Of a stretch of 53,584 nucleotides of DNA, positions 16,256 to 24,896 are shown one piece after another (position 1 is the stretch's first letter; the number at the start of each line of letters is the position of its first letter). Under the pieces are notes generated by a model. That model worked only from the letters and a program-made list of their open reading frames with translations. It did not search any database and was not told the DNA's origin. The DNA is from an uncultured Oscillibacter sp. (GTDB lineage Bacteria > Bacillota > Clostridia > Oscillospirales > Oscillospiraceae). A program made the translations under genes and the position numbers. Where the stretch lies: NCBI RefSeq assembly GCF_947654275.1, contig NZ_CANTJS010000020.1:1-53584 (forward strand). Direction: 5' to 3'.

Positions 16256-17482
16256 TCACACGAACCACCGGGCTTCCTCTCCCGTCCGCTCCACGCTGGC
16301 GGCGGCGAAGCCGCCCCGGCCCTCTCCCGCCATGTCCATGGCGAAGTAGCGCAGCTCGTCCATGGCGTGGTCGTCCCGCTTCCTGGGGGTGTCCCGGTCC
16401 CCCCGCTCGTCCCAGCTGTACAGGCTGATTTCCCGCAGACAGTCCCGGCAGCCCCGGCAGATGACCAGCCGCCGCCGTCTCAGAAGGTCCGCCGTCACCC
16501 GGATGCCGTCGGCCACGTCGTTGCTGGCCCGGACCACGGTGAAGCCCCGCCGCCGCAGCGTCTCGATGAAGCTGGCCGCCGAGGGGTCCGCGATGACCCG
16601 CCGGATGCTCCGCCCCGCCGCCAGCTTCTGGAGCTCGTCGGCATATTCCTCGTCGGTCTTCTGCTGTCCGGCCCTCCGGGAATCGTAATAGTATTCCGCC
16701 GTCCGGTACCACACGCCGTCCCGCAGTCCCCACAGTCCGAAGGACGCGGGATTCACCGTCCCGTAGTCCACGGAGATGCGCCACTCCTCAAAGGGCCCTT
16801 CCGGCGGGTCCTCCGCGTCCCGCGCCGGGTTGAAGAAGTCGTAGACAAGTCCCTGGGCGGCGCACCACTCCCCCAGCACAAACCGCCGGTAGAAGGTCCC
16901 GGAATAGGCCCGCTGATAGCGCCGGCGCACCCGGTCCGACAGAGAGGGGTTGTCCTCCATGGTGAAGTGGAGCCGCAGAGCCCGGCGCTCCTCCGCCTTC
17001 AAAATCCACTCCTGATAAAACCAGTGCCCCGGCCCATCCGGATTGCAACTAAACCAAAGCCGGCTTCCCTCCACGCTGCACCGTGCAATGGCCTGCTCCA
17101 CAAAGGACCTGGGCATCAGTGCCGCCTCGTCCAGCAGCACCCCCGCCAGGGTGCTGCCCTGAATCAGGCCCGCGCTGGACTCGTCCCGCCCTCCGAAGAG
17201 GAGAAAGCGGTTTTCGTGTCCGTTGTAGCGGACGATCAGCAGATTTTCCGACCGTTTTTCCTGAATCCGCATGCCCAGCCTCTCGAGGCAGGGCGTCAGT
17301 TCCGCCAGCAGATTCCGCCGCAGAGAGGCGATGGTCTTGCCGCACAGCCCGAACTGTTTTCCGCTGAATCTGGCCTGGGCCCAGAGGAAGAAGGACAAAC
17401 CCATCGCAAAGGTTTTCCCACTTCGCACCGCTCCGTCGCAGATAACAGCGTCCCACTGTCCCGACCGCCACCAGGTCATCAC
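16256..17482 (-). CDS. Phage terminase large subunit (XtmB-like)
   Basis: The packaging motor carries Walker A GAVRSGKT, Walker B VLLDEA, the coupling block LWFSCNPDGPGHWFYQEW, and nuclease-domain acidic residues in SVDYGTVNP, VIADPSAASF and DHAMDEL. ATPase and nuclease therefore look intact. The start is doubtful. With the GTG at 17482 (or ATG at 17479) Walker A is only ~17 residues from the N-terminus, and the conserved-looking IRFSRQQL lies upstream without ATG, GTG or TTG. An ATC at 17509 just after AAGGGAACAACC would include it. The C-terminus is of normal length. The N-terminus thus may use a rare start codon or a longer overlap with the small subunit. Confidence 0.88.
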   Translation of the reverse strand: MMTWWRSGQWDAVICDGAVRSGKTFAMGLSFFLWAQARFSGKQFGLCGKTIASLRRNLLAELTPCLERLGMRIQEKRSENLLIVRYNGHENRFLLFGGRDESSAGLIQGSTLAGVLLDEAALMPRSFVEQAIARCSVEGSRLWFSCNPDGPGHWFYQEWILKAEERRALRLHFTMEDNPSLSDRVRRRYQRAYSGTFYRRFVLGEWCAAQGLVYDFFNPARDAEDPPEGPFEEWRISVDYGTVNPASFGLWGLRDGVWYRTAEYYYDSRRAGQQKTDEEYADELQKLAAGRSIRRVIADPSAASFIETLRRRGFTVVRASNDVADGIRVTADLLRRRRLVICRGCRDCLREISLYSWDERGDRDTPRKRDDHAMDELRYFAMDMAGEGRGGFAAASVERTGEEARWFV

Positions 17483-17519
17483 CCGCAGCTGCTGCCGGGA
17501 GAACCGGATGGTTGTTCCC

Positions 17520-17975
17520 TTACCCGTTGTCCCACTCCTCTCCCAGCTCTCTCCCGGCGCTCTCCAGGGCGCTGTAAAGCGCCTGGGCCTCCTCCCCGCC
17601 GGCGTCCAGCAGGTTGTACAGGCTTTCAAGGGCCCGCACCCGGTCCGCCAGCTTCACTTCCACGCCCCCCTTGTCCGTCACCCGCAGCTCCGTCACGGCG
17701 GAGAGGTCCAATGCCGCCGGGTCGGCCTCCCGGGGATGCAGCGCCAGCAGCGCGGCGTCGTTGGCCCGTCCAAAGGCCAGCTGTGCCAGCCGGCGCACCA
17801 CGTCCTCCCGCCGGAGCTGTCCCGCGGCGGTCTCCCGCATCCGCTCCAGCCGGTCCCGTACGTTCTCCCGTTCCAGAGCGCCGTAGCCGTCGGTCTGGCC
17901 GCTCTCCGCCGCCGCCCGCTCCGGGTCCATGGTCCGGAGATAGGCCCTGCAAAAGGCCCCGTCTCTTCCCTTCAT
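17520..17975 (-). CDS. Phage terminase small subunit (XtmA-like)
   Basis: The 151-residue first gene of the cluster begins MKGRDGAFCRAYLRTMDPERAAAESG, the usual N-terminal helix-turn-helix of Terminase_2/XtmA proteins that recognise DNA for packaging, followed by REDVVRRLAQLAFGRANDA and a C-terminal helix. AAGGAGG lies 8 bases before the ATG at 17975. In gene transfer agents and PBSX the small subunit lacks tight site specificity; that property cannot be read here. Confidence 0.8.
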   Translation of the reverse strand: MKGRDGAFCRAYLRTMDPERAAAESGQTDGYGALERENVRDRLERMRETAAGQLRREDVVRRLAQLAFGRANDAALLALHPREADPAALDLSAVTELRVTDKGGVEVKLADRVRALESLYNLLDAGGEEAQALYSALESAGRELGEEWDNG

Positions 17976-18267
17976 GCTCTCACCCTCCTTATACCCGTGC
18001 CCGCCCCGGCCCCGTTGTTGCATGTCCCCGTGCATCCTCCCGCAAAAAAATTTTTTCCGCCCCCGGAGAGGCCTGTCCCGGCCCCCTATGACTTCCCCCA
18101 CACCCTGGCCGTGATTTCCAGGCGCTCCCGGGCATAGACCCGCCCGGCGCATAAATTCCGTGCCCTCCGCGCAGACTACAGCGGATGCCAAAGTTCCGGA
18201 CAGCCGCCCAGGCCCGCTGTCCGCGATTTTGGACAGGGAACACCGTACGGAAAGGAAGCGCCCTTTT
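17976..18267. promoter_or_regulatory. Divergent intergenic region, phage cluster / arcC
   Basis: No clear -35/-10 pair stands out on either strand. Inverted repeats are present: CGGACAGC and GCTGTCCG around an 11-base spacer (18197-18223), and CTGTCC/GGACAG (18217-18236), just before the arcC ribosome site. An A7T6 tract lies at about 18043-18056. These could be operator sites or leader hairpins. Confidence 0.4.
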
Positions 18268-19221
18268 ATGCCCGAAAAAAAGGAAAAAATTGTCGTCGCC
18301 CTGGGCGGGAACGCCCTCCAGTCCAGGGACAGCGCCCCCACCGCCGAAGCGCAGCTGGAGGTGGTCCGCCGCACGGCGGAGCAGATTGCGGAAATCAGCC
18401 GCCGGGGCTATGAGCTGGCTGTGGTCCATGGCAACGGCCCCCAGGTGGGCCGCATTCTCCTTGCCAGCGAGACCGCCCGGGACGTGGTGCCCCCCATGCC
18501 CTTTGACGTCTGCGGAGCCATGAGCCAGGGATATATCGGCTATCACATTCAGCAGGCCCTGCGCTATGCCCTCAGCGTTCGGGGCCGCAGCGTCCCTGTG
18601 GTCTCCCTGACCACGCAGGTGGTGGTGGACCGCCGGGACCCCGCCTTTCAGAATCCCACCAAGCCCATCGGTCCCTTTTACACGGAGGAGGAGGCCCGCC
18701 GTCTGGAGCAGGAAAAGGGCTATGCCATGCGTGAGGACGCCGGGCGAGGCTGGCGGCGGGTGGTGCCCTCCCCCCTGCCGCGGAAAATTGTGGAGATTGG
18801 CTCCATCCGCCTGCTCTGGGACCACGCCATTGTCGTCACCTGCGGAGGCGGCGGCGTCCCGGTGGCGGAGAATCCCGACGGCACTCTGGAGGGTGTGGCC
18901 GCCGTCATCGACAAGGACTTTGCCGCCGGTCTCCTGGCGGAGGAGGTGGACGCCGACGCCCTTCTGATTCTCACCGAGGTGGAGAAGGTGGCCATCCGCT
19001 TCGGCCAGCCGGACCAGCATGACCTGGACCATATGAGCCTGGCCGACGCCGCCCGCTATGTGGAAGAGGGCCAGTTCGGCGCAGGCAGCATGCTCCCCAA
19101 GGTGGAGGCGGCCATGCGCTTCGCCCGGAACCACCCCGGCCGCCGGGCCATTATCACCAGCCTGGACAGGTGTCTGGACGCCCTGGACGGCAAGACCGGC
19201 ACCACCGTCACCTTCGCCTGA
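18268..19221 (+). CDS. arcC: Carbamate kinase
   Basis: The 317-residue cytoplasmic enzyme makes ATP from carbamoyl phosphate and ADP, the last step of the arginine deiminase pathway. Family blocks are IVVALGGNALQ, VVHGNGPQVGRILL, VVDRRDPAFQNPTKPIGP, VVTCGGGGVPV and AGSMLPKVEAA. The length is standard. ATG at 18268 follows GGAAAGG; the frame upstream has no homology. It converges on argF across a shared terminator. A probable arginine deiminase start at the window end belongs to the same pathway. The catabolic OTC, if different from argF, is not seen. Confidence 0.96.
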   Translation: MPEKKEKIVVALGGNALQSRDSAPTAEAQLEVVRRTAEQIAEISRRGYELAVVHGNGPQVGRILLASETARDVVPPMPFDVCGAMSQGYIGYHIQQALRYALSVRGRSVPVVSLTTQVVVDRRDPAFQNPTKPIGPFYTEEEARRLEQEKGYAMREDAGRGWRRVVPSPLPRKIVEIGSIRLLWDHAIVVTCGGGGVPVAENPDGTLEGVAAVIDKDFAAGLLAEEVDADALLILTEVEKVAIRFGQPDQHDLDHMSLADAARYVEEGQFGAGSMLPKVEAAMRFARNHPGRRAIITSLDRCLDALDGKTGTTVTFA

Positions 19222-19249
19222 CAGGCCCTCCCCGCCCCCAAAAAAACGC

Positions 19250-19286
19250 AAAAAAGGACGTACCTGAACAGGTACGTCCTTTTTCA
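19250..19286. terminator. Bidirectional terminator between arcC and argF
   Basis: AAAAAGGACGTACCTG pairs with its complement over AACA, giving A and T tracts on both sides. It ends both convergent units. Confidence 0.9.
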
Positions 19287-19295
19287 TGACAGCAT

Positions 19296-20273
19296 TCACT
19301 TCATCAGCTCATACATCACGGCCTTGATGGTGTGCATCCGGTTCTCCGCCTCGTCGAAGACGATGGACCGCTCCGACTCAAACACCTCGTCGGTGACCTC
19401 CATGGCCTCCCGTCCGAAGCGCTCTCCCATTTCCCTGCCCACCTGGGTTCTGTGGTCGTGATAGGCCGGCAGGCAGTGCATGAACCGGCACTGCGGCCCG
19501 GCGGCGTCCATCAGGGCCTGGGTGACCTGATAGGGGCCCAGGGCGGCGATCCGCTCCTCCCAGACCTCCACGGGCTCCCCCATGGACACCCACACGTCGG
19601 TATACAGCACATCGGCGGCCTTCACGGCCTCCACGGGGTCCTCGCTGAACTCCAGCACCGCCCCGGTCTCCCCGGCAATCTCCCGGCAGACCGCGATCAG
19701 GTTCTCCTCCGGCCAATAGGCCTTCGGCGCGCAGGCCACGAAGTGCATTCCCATTTTGGCGCAGCCTACCATCAGGGAGTTGCCCATGTTATACCGGGCG
19801 TCTCCCAGGTAGACCAGCTTGACGCCCCTGAGCTTCCCGAAGTGCTCCTGAATGGTCAGGAAGTCCGCCAGAATCTGGGTGGGGTGGAACTCGTTGGTCA
19901 GCCCGTTGAACACGGGGACCCCGGCGTAGTTCGCCAGCTCCTCCACCAGCTCCTGCCCGAATCCCCGGTACTCAATGCCGTCGTACATTCTCCCCAGCAC
20001 CCGGGCGGTGTCGGGGATGGACTCCTTCACGCCGATCTGGGACCCGGTGGGGCCCAGGTAAGTAGAGCCCATGCCCAGGTCCTGGGCCGCCACCTCAAAG
20101 GCGCAGCGGGTCCGGGTAGAGGTCTTCTCGAAAATCAGGGCCACATTTTTGCCCTCCAGATACCTGTGGGGGACCCCGGCCTTCTTCTTGGCCTTCAAAT
20201 CCGCCGCCGTGTCCAGAAATTGCTGAATCTCCGCCGGTGTAAAGTCCAGCAGCTTTAAAAAGTGTCTCTCCAT
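19296..20273 (-). CDS. argF: Ornithine carbamoyltransferase
   Basis: The enzyme (325 residues) forms citrulline from ornithine and carbamoyl phosphate. Carbamoyl-phosphate site [11 protein letters not shown] (~52-62), HPTQILADF (~129) and the ornithine/catalytic HCLPAYHD motif near residue 267 are all present. It is the last gene of the arginine cluster. ATG at 20273 follows GAGGAGC. The anabolic role is inferred from the cluster; with carbamate kinase next door it could also serve arginine breakdown. Confidence 0.97.
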   Translation of the reverse strand: MERHFLKLLDFTPAEIQQFLDTAADLKAKKKAGVPHRYLEGKNVALIFEKTSTRTRCAFEVAAQDLGMGSTYLGPTGSQIGVKESIPDTARVLGRMYDGIEYRGFGQELVEELANYAGVPVFNGLTNEFHPTQILADFLTIQEHFGKLRGVKLVYLGDARYNMGNSLMVGCAKMGMHFVACAPKAYWPEENLIAVCREIAGETGAVLEFSEDPVEAVKAADVLYTDVWVSMGEPVEVWEERIAALGPYQVTQALMDAAGPQCRFMHCLPAYHDHRTQVGREMGERFGREAMEVTDEVFESERSIVFDEAENRMHTIKAVMYELMK

Positions 20274-20281
20274 ATGCCAAA

Positions 20282-20425
20282 GCTCCTCTCTTATAAAGAG
20301 TGAAGAGTTAAGAGTTGAGAGTGAAGATTATCTGTTTCCGAGAATTTGTCCCAAGGCGAGTCGCCAGTCTCCACGCTCTACTCTCCACGCTCTACTCTCC
20401 ACTCTCTACTCTCCACTCTCTACCT
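20282..20425. repeat. ACTCTC-type inverted repeat between argF and argD
   Basis: A purine-rich tract (GAGTGAAGAGTTAAGAG, GAGAGTGAAG; 20298-20326) is followed ~45 bases later by pyrimidine repeats (CTCTACTCTCCAC units, 20372-20425) that are roughly complementary, so RNA from it could form a long imperfect hairpin. It fills the 159-base argD-argF gap. Confidence 0.7.
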
Positions 20426-20432
20426 CAGTCAT

Positions 20433-21611
20433 TCAGCGCAGGGTCTCCGCCATGATGCTCAAGCCCTTGTCCATCTCCTCTTTCGTGATGACCAGCGGCG
20501 GCAGCAGCCGCATTCCCGGCCCGGCGGTGAGAATCAGCAGCCCGTTTTCAATGAGCTGATTGGCGATGTCCCTGTTGGTCCAGCCCTCTTTCACCTCAAT
20601 GCCGATCATCAAGCCCAGGCCCCGGGTCTTTCCGAAGCAGGGCAGGTCCAGGGCCTCGATGCCCTTCCGGAGGTAATCGCCCTTCTCCTGAACCTCTTTC
20701 AAAAATTCGTCGCTGAGGACCTCCTGCACCGCCAGACCCGCGGCGGCGCAGACAGGGTTTCCGCCGAAGGTGGTGGCATGGGTGCCGGGGCCCAGCACGT
20801 TCCGGCATTTCTCATTGGCCAGGATGCCGCTCATGGGCAGCCCCCCGGCGATGCCCTTGGCAAAGGATACGACGTCCGGCAGAATACCGTAGTGCTGGAA
20901 GGCAAAGAGGGCGCCGGTGCGGCCCACGCCGGTCTGAACCTCGTCGGCCAGCAGCAGCCAGTCCTGTTCGGCGCAGAGGGCCTCCACCGCCCTGACATAG
21001 TCCTGATCCAGGGGCAGCACGCCGCCCTCGCCCTGGACCAGCTCCAGCATGACGGCGCACACGTCGTCCCCCGCCTGGGCCTTCAGGTCCTCCAGGTCGT
21101 TGGCCGCGGCGTAGCGGAAGCCCTCGGTGAAGGGGAAGAAAAAGTTATGGAACACGTCCTGTCCGGTGGCCTTCAGGGTGGTAATGGTCCGGCCATGGAA
21201 GGAGTTTTTCAGGGTGATGATGGTGCTCCGGCCCTGGCCGTATTTGTCAAAGCTGTATTTCCGGGCCAGCTTAATCATGCCCTCGTTGGCCTCGCCGCCG
21301 CCGTTGGCGAAGAAGACGCAGCTCTCCCCGGTGCGCTTGCAGAGTATCTCCGCCAGTCTGGCCGGGGTCTCGGTGTAAAAGAGGTTGGACACATGGACGA
21401 GCTTCTTTGCCTGCTCCGCCACGGCCTCCGCCCAGGGCTGGTTTCCATAGCCCAGAGCCGTCACGCCGATGCCGCTGGTGAAGTCGATGTATTCCCGCCC
21501 CTCCGGGTCGTAGAGCCGGGCCCCCTCGCCGCGGTCCACGGCCACGGGGAAGCGGCCATAGGTGCCCATGATATAGCTCTGGGTCAGGTCCTTGATGGTC
21601 TCAGAAGTCAT
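20433..21611 (-). CDS. argD: Acetylornithine aminotransferase
   Basis: The PLP enzyme (392 residues) converts N-acetylglutamate semialdehyde to N-acetylornithine. Visible motifs are FFANGGGEANEGMIKLAR (phosphate/substrate loop), LLADEVQTGVGRTG with the PLP-binding Asp, and VVSFAKGIAGGLPMSG with the Schiff-base Lys. ATG at 21611 overlaps the argB stop by 4 bases. Length is typical. A 4-aminobutyrate-type transaminase would look alike, but the operon decides for ArgD. Confidence 0.95.
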   Translation of the reverse strand: MTSETIKDLTQSYIMGTYGRFPVAVDRGEGARLYDPEGREYIDFTSGIGVTALGYGNQPWAEAVAEQAKKLVHVSNLFYTETPARLAEILCKRTGESCVFFANGGGEANEGMIKLARKYSFDKYGQGRSTIITLKNSFHGRTITTLKATGQDVFHNFFFPFTEGFRYAAANDLEDLKAQAGDDVCAVMLELVQGEGGVLPLDQDYVRAVEALCAEQDWLLLADEVQTGVGRTGALFAFQHYGILPDVVSFAKGIAGGLPMSGILANEKCRNVLGPGTHATTFGGNPVCAAAGLAVQEVLSDEFLKEVQEKGDYLRKGIEALDLPCFGKTRGLGLMIGIEVKEGWTNRDIANQLIENGLLILTAGPGMRLLPPLVITKEEMDKGLSIMAETLR

Positions 21612-22484
21612 GTCATATCCTCCCTTTTCAGCATGGTGCCGATGCCCCGGTCGGACAGCAGCTCAATCAGAATGGAGTGGGGAATCCGGCCGTCCAGGAT
21701 GTGGACCCGCTCCACGCCGCCGGCAATGGCGTCCACGCAGCACTCCATTTTCGGAATCATGCCCCCGGTGATAATCCCCTGTTCCACCAGCTCCGGCACC
21801 TCCTGTGTCCGGACCACGTGAATCAGGGTCTCCTCGTCTCCCGGGTCCCGGAGCAGACCCCGGACGTCGGTGAGCAGAATCAGCTTTTCCGCCTTCAGGG
21901 CCTCGGCCAGCCGGGCCGCGGCGGTGTCGGCGTTGATGTTATAGGCGGTGTCGGCGTCCATGCCCTGGGCCACCGTGGCCACAATGGGGATGCGCCCGCT
22001 CTGCATGGCGTCCTCCACCGGCGTGGGGTCCACGCCGGTGATTCTGCCCACCAGACCGTATTTCTCGTCCAGCCGCACCGCCTGGAACAGCTGCCCGTCC
22101 ATGCCGCACAGGCCAATGGCCCGGCCCCCCAGCCGGTTCAGCTGGGCCACCAGGTCCTTGTTCACCTTGCCGCAGAGAACGGACTGCACAATGTCCATGG
22201 TGGTGGCGTCGGTATAGCGCAGCCCGTCCACAAAACGGGACTCGTGGCCGATCATTTTCAGCATGGCGGAAATCTCCGGCCCGCCGCCGTGGACCACCAC
22301 CACCCGGATGCCCACCAGATTCAAAAGGACGATGTCGCTCATGACGGAGCGGCGGAGGGTGTCGGAGACCATGGCGTTGCCGCCGTACTTGACCACGATG
22401 GTTTTCCCGGTGAATTTCTGAATATAAGGCAGGGCCTCTACCAGAGTCTGAGCCTGCTGTTCATGGGAAGACAATGCTTCCACC
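21608..22484 (-). CDS. argB: Acetylglutamate kinase
   Basis: The amino acid kinase (about 291 residues) phosphorylates N-acetylglutamate, usually the arginine-feedback step. Motifs are VVKYGGNAM, VVVVHGGGPEI, NADTAAARLAEAL and GGMIPKMECC. N-terminal residues ALPYIQKFTGKT fit the family. The start is uncertain: GTG at 22484 or TTG at 22475, both behind a weak AAGTGGGGTGG site; the further upstream open frame is only heptad repeat. The N-terminal helix of arginine-sensitive enzymes seems present (QAQTLVEALPYIQKF). Confidence 0.95.
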
Positions 22485-22497
22485 CCACTTCTTTTGA

Positions 22498-22570
22498 AAT
22501 TAGGAATTAGGAATGAGGAATGATATCGGAACCGGAACAATTCCTCATTCCTAATTCCTCATTCCTAATT
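22498..22570. repeat. Inverted heptad-repeat element between argB and argJ
   Basis: AATTAGGAATGAGG-type heptads on the left face ATTCCTCATTCCTAATT heptads on the right across a ~20-base centre containing GAACCGGAACA. RNA could fold into a ~25-bp hairpin. The same design occurs at 23823 and 27131. Confidence 0.85.
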
Positions 22571-22577
22571 GATTCTG

Positions 22578-23804
22578 TCACGTCCTGTAATCTCCATTGA
22601 TCTTGATATAGTCATAGGTGATGTCGCAGCCCCAGCAGGTGCAGCGCCCCTGACCCTCCTCCATATCAATGAGGATTTCCACGTCGTGCTCTGTGAGAAT
22701 TTTTTTGGCAAGCGCCTCGTCGAAGTCCAGCCCCCGGCCCTTCTCACAGACCTGGATTTCTCCCGCCCCGCTGGCGAAGCGCACCGTCACCCGGTCGGGG
22801 TCGAAGTCCTCCCCGGAGTAGCCCATGGCGCAGAGCACCCTTCCCCAGTTGGCGTCGGCGCCGAAGACGGCGGCCTTGGTGAGGGTGGAGGAGATGACGG
22901 ACTTGGCGATGGTCTCGGCGCTCTCCTCGCTTTTGGCTCCGTTCACCGTGCAGGTAATCAGGTGCCGGGCCCCCTCGCCGTCGGAGGCCATTTTCCGGGC
23001 CAGCTCCACGCACAGGGCTTTCAGCGCCGCTGCGAAGGCCTCGTAATCCGGGCCCTTCTCCTCAATCACGGCGTTGCCCGCCAGGCCGTTGGCCAGAACA
23101 CAGCAGGTGTCATTGGTGGAGGTGTCCCCGTCCACGCTGATGCGGTTGAAGCTGACCCGCACGGTCTCCAGCAGGGCGGCTTTAATCATGGCGGGGGAAA
23201 TGGCGCAGTCGGTGGTGATGAAGCAGAGCATGGTGCCCATGTTGGGGTGAATCATGCCGCTGCCCTTGGCGATGCCTCCCAGGCGGACGGTCCTGCCGCC
23301 CACGTCGGTCTCCACCGCCGCCTCCTTTTTCTCCAGGTCCGTGGTCATGATGGCGTGGGCCGCTGCGTCGCTGGCCTCTGCGGACCGCTCCAGGGCGGCG
23401 TACAGCTCCGGCACGCCGGCCTCGATGGCCTCCACGTTGATTCGCTGGCCGATGACGCCGGTGGAGCTGACCAGCACATCCCCGGCCTCACAGCCGATGG
23501 CCTTTGCCGCCGCGGCGCACATCCGCCGGGCGTTCTCCTCCCCCTGGGGGGCGCAGGCATTGGCGTTGCCGCTGTTGGCGATGACGGCCCGGGCCCTCCC
23601 GTCCGCCAGATGCTGGAGGTCCACCCGGATGGGGGCGGCCTTGACCACATTTTTGGTGAATACCGCCGCCGCGGCGCAGTCCGCGTCGGAGACAATCAGA
23701 GCCACGTCCTTTTTCCAGGCCGCGTGAGTCTTCACACCCACATGGATGCCGGCTGCCCGGAAGCCCTGAGCGGCGCACACGCCGCCGTCGATAAAGTTCA
23801 GCAT
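22578..23804 (-). CDS. argJ: Bifunctional ornithine/glutamate N-acetyltransferase
   Basis: The 408-residue ArgJ proenzyme transfers acetyl from N-acetylornithine to glutamate, and may also use acetyl-CoA. The self-cleavage site is seen as SVDGDTSTNDTC (~residues 193-204), whose Thr becomes the N-terminal nucleophile; GSGMIHPNMGTML and ANWGRVLCAMGYSG are family blocks. The C-terminus ends INGDYRT, as expected. ATG at 23804 follows GAGGTGGAAC. argJ in the cluster and no argA/argE implies the cyclic pathway. Confidence 0.96.
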   Translation of the reverse strand: MLNFIDGGVCAAQGFRAAGIHVGVKTHAAWKKDVALIVSDADCAAAAVFTKNVVKAAPIRVDLQHLADGRARAVIANSGNANACAPQGEENARRMCAAAAKAIGCEAGDVLVSSTGVIGQRINVEAIEAGVPELYAALERSAEASDAAAHAIMTTDLEKKEAAVETDVGGRTVRLGGIAKGSGMIHPNMGTMLCFITTDCAISPAMIKAALLETVRVSFNRISVDGDTSTNDTCCVLANGLAGNAVIEEKGPDYEAFAAALKALCVELARKMASDGEGARHLITCTVNGAKSEESAETIAKSVISSTLTKAAVFGADANWGRVLCAMGYSGEDFDPDRVTVRFASGAGEIQVCEKGRGLDFDEALAKKILTEHDVEILIDMEEGQGRCTCWGCDITYDYIKINGDYRT

Positions 23805-23822
23805 AGTTCCACCTCGCTGTTT

Positions 23823-23901
23823 GAATTAGGAATTAGGAGTTAGGAATCAGGAATGACCGAAATGACGGAACAATTCCTAATTCCTCATTTCTCATTCCTC
23901 A
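23823..23901. repeat. Inverted heptad-repeat element between argJ and argC
   Basis: GAATTAGG/AATTAGGAG heptads are followed by a centre GACCGAAATGACGGAACA and then complementary ATTCCTAATTCCTCATT heptads. Same architecture as the 22498 element, with a related centre. Confidence 0.85.
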
Positions 23902-23906
23902 CTGAC

Positions 23907-24881
23907 TCAGAGACTGAGTCCGGCAGTTTCCTCAAAGCCCAGCATCAAATTCATATTCTGCACCGCCGCGCCGCTGGCGCCCTTGCCCAGGTTGTCAAAC
24001 AGGGCCGTGACGGTAAACCGCCGGTCGTTCCCTGTGACAACGAGAGAGAGACAGTCCTTGTTCCGCAATATGTTGGCGTAAATCTTAAAGCCGGCGTCCA
24101 CGCCGCTTTCGGGGTCCGTGGGGTCCATCTCCACCCGGACGATGCCCTCCGGCCCAGCGGTTTCCAGATAGTAGCGGTGAAGGGCCTCCCAAACCTCGTG
24201 AAGCGTGGACACGCCCCGCAGCTGGCTCATATGGAAGGGCACCGTGCCCGCCATGCCCTTGTAATAGTCGTCCACAACGGGAAGAAATACCGGCGGCGTC
24301 TCCAGCCCGCAGACCTTCTCCATCTCCGGCAGGTGCTTGTGGTTCTGCATCAGCCCATAGAGCGCGGGACTGGAAAACGCCGGAGGGCGGTTCTCTTGCT
24401 CATACTGGGCAATCATGCTCTTTCCGCCGCCGGAGTACCCGGTGAGGGAACAGCAGCTCAGCGCCGCGTCTGCCGGGAGAATTCCCAGCTTTACCAGGGG
24501 ATAGACGATGCTGATGAAGCCCGTGGCGTGGCAGCCGGGATTGGCCACCCGCTTGGACGTCACGATGTTCCCCCGGTGCTCCGCCGACAGCTCCGGGAAC
24601 CCATAGGCCCAGTCCGGGTTTGTCCTGTGGGCGGTGGAGCAGTCGATGATCCGGGTGGACCGGTTCGTCACCAGCCCCACGGCCTCCACGGCGGCGGCGT
24701 CCGGCAGGCACAGAAACATCAGGTCTGCCTGATTCATCAGCTTTCCCCGCTCCTGGGGGTCCTTCCGTTTGTCCTCGTCAATCAGCAGCAGTTCAATGTC
24801 CTCCCGGGCCGCCAGACGGTCGTAGATCTGGAGGCCGGTGGTGCCCTCTTTTCCGTCGATGTAGACGATGGGCTTTCCCAT
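23907..24881 (-). CDS. argC: N-acetyl-gamma-glutamyl-phosphate reductase (short type)
   Basis: The 324-residue NADPH enzyme reduces N-acetylglutamyl phosphate. It is the short AGPR type 2: the N-terminus KPIVYIDGKEGTTGLQIYDRL has the dinucleotide fold, the catalytic Cys is in VANPGCHATGF (~residue 115) and a His is in VPFHMSQL. ATG at 24881 follows AAAAGGAGC. It is co-directional with the lipoprotein gene 15 bases upstream. Confidence 0.95.
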   Translation of the reverse strand: MGKPIVYIDGKEGTTGLQIYDRLAAREDIELLLIDEDKRKDPQERGKLMNQADLMFLCLPDAAAVEAVGLVTNRSTRIIDCSTAHRTNPDWAYGFPELSAEHRGNIVTSKRVANPGCHATGFISIVYPLVKLGILPADAALSCCSLTGYSGGGKSMIAQYEQENRPPAFSSPALYGLMQNHKHLPEMEKVCGLETPPVFLPVVDDYYKGMAGTVPFHMSQLRGVSTLHEVWEALHRYYLETAGPEGIVRVEMDPTDPESGVDAGFKIYANILRNKDCLSLVVTGNDRRFTVTALFDNLGKGASGAAVQNMNLMLGFEETAGLSL

Positions 24882-24896
24882 ATGCTCAGCTCCTTT

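Larger units (their letters stand above)
5146..17975 (-). other. Phage-derived contractile virion cluster (GTA- or PBSX-like)
   Basis: Nineteen same-strand genes in 12.8 kb follow the PBSX xtm-xkd order: small and large terminase, portal, protease, decoration, capsid, three connectors, sheath, tube, chaperone, tape-measure-slot protein, LysM protein, hub, spike, gp25, gpJ and the YmfQ-like protein. Many neighbours overlap as ATGA. I found no integrase, repressor, replication, holin/lysin or fibre gene, and no att-like duplication at the borders. The flanks are host genes. All structural frames are open, so it looks maintained rather than decaying. Confidence 0.8.

Noticed and set aside
5146..17975. 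Active prophage
   Set aside because: No integrase, replication, regulator or lysis genes and no att-like repeats were found.
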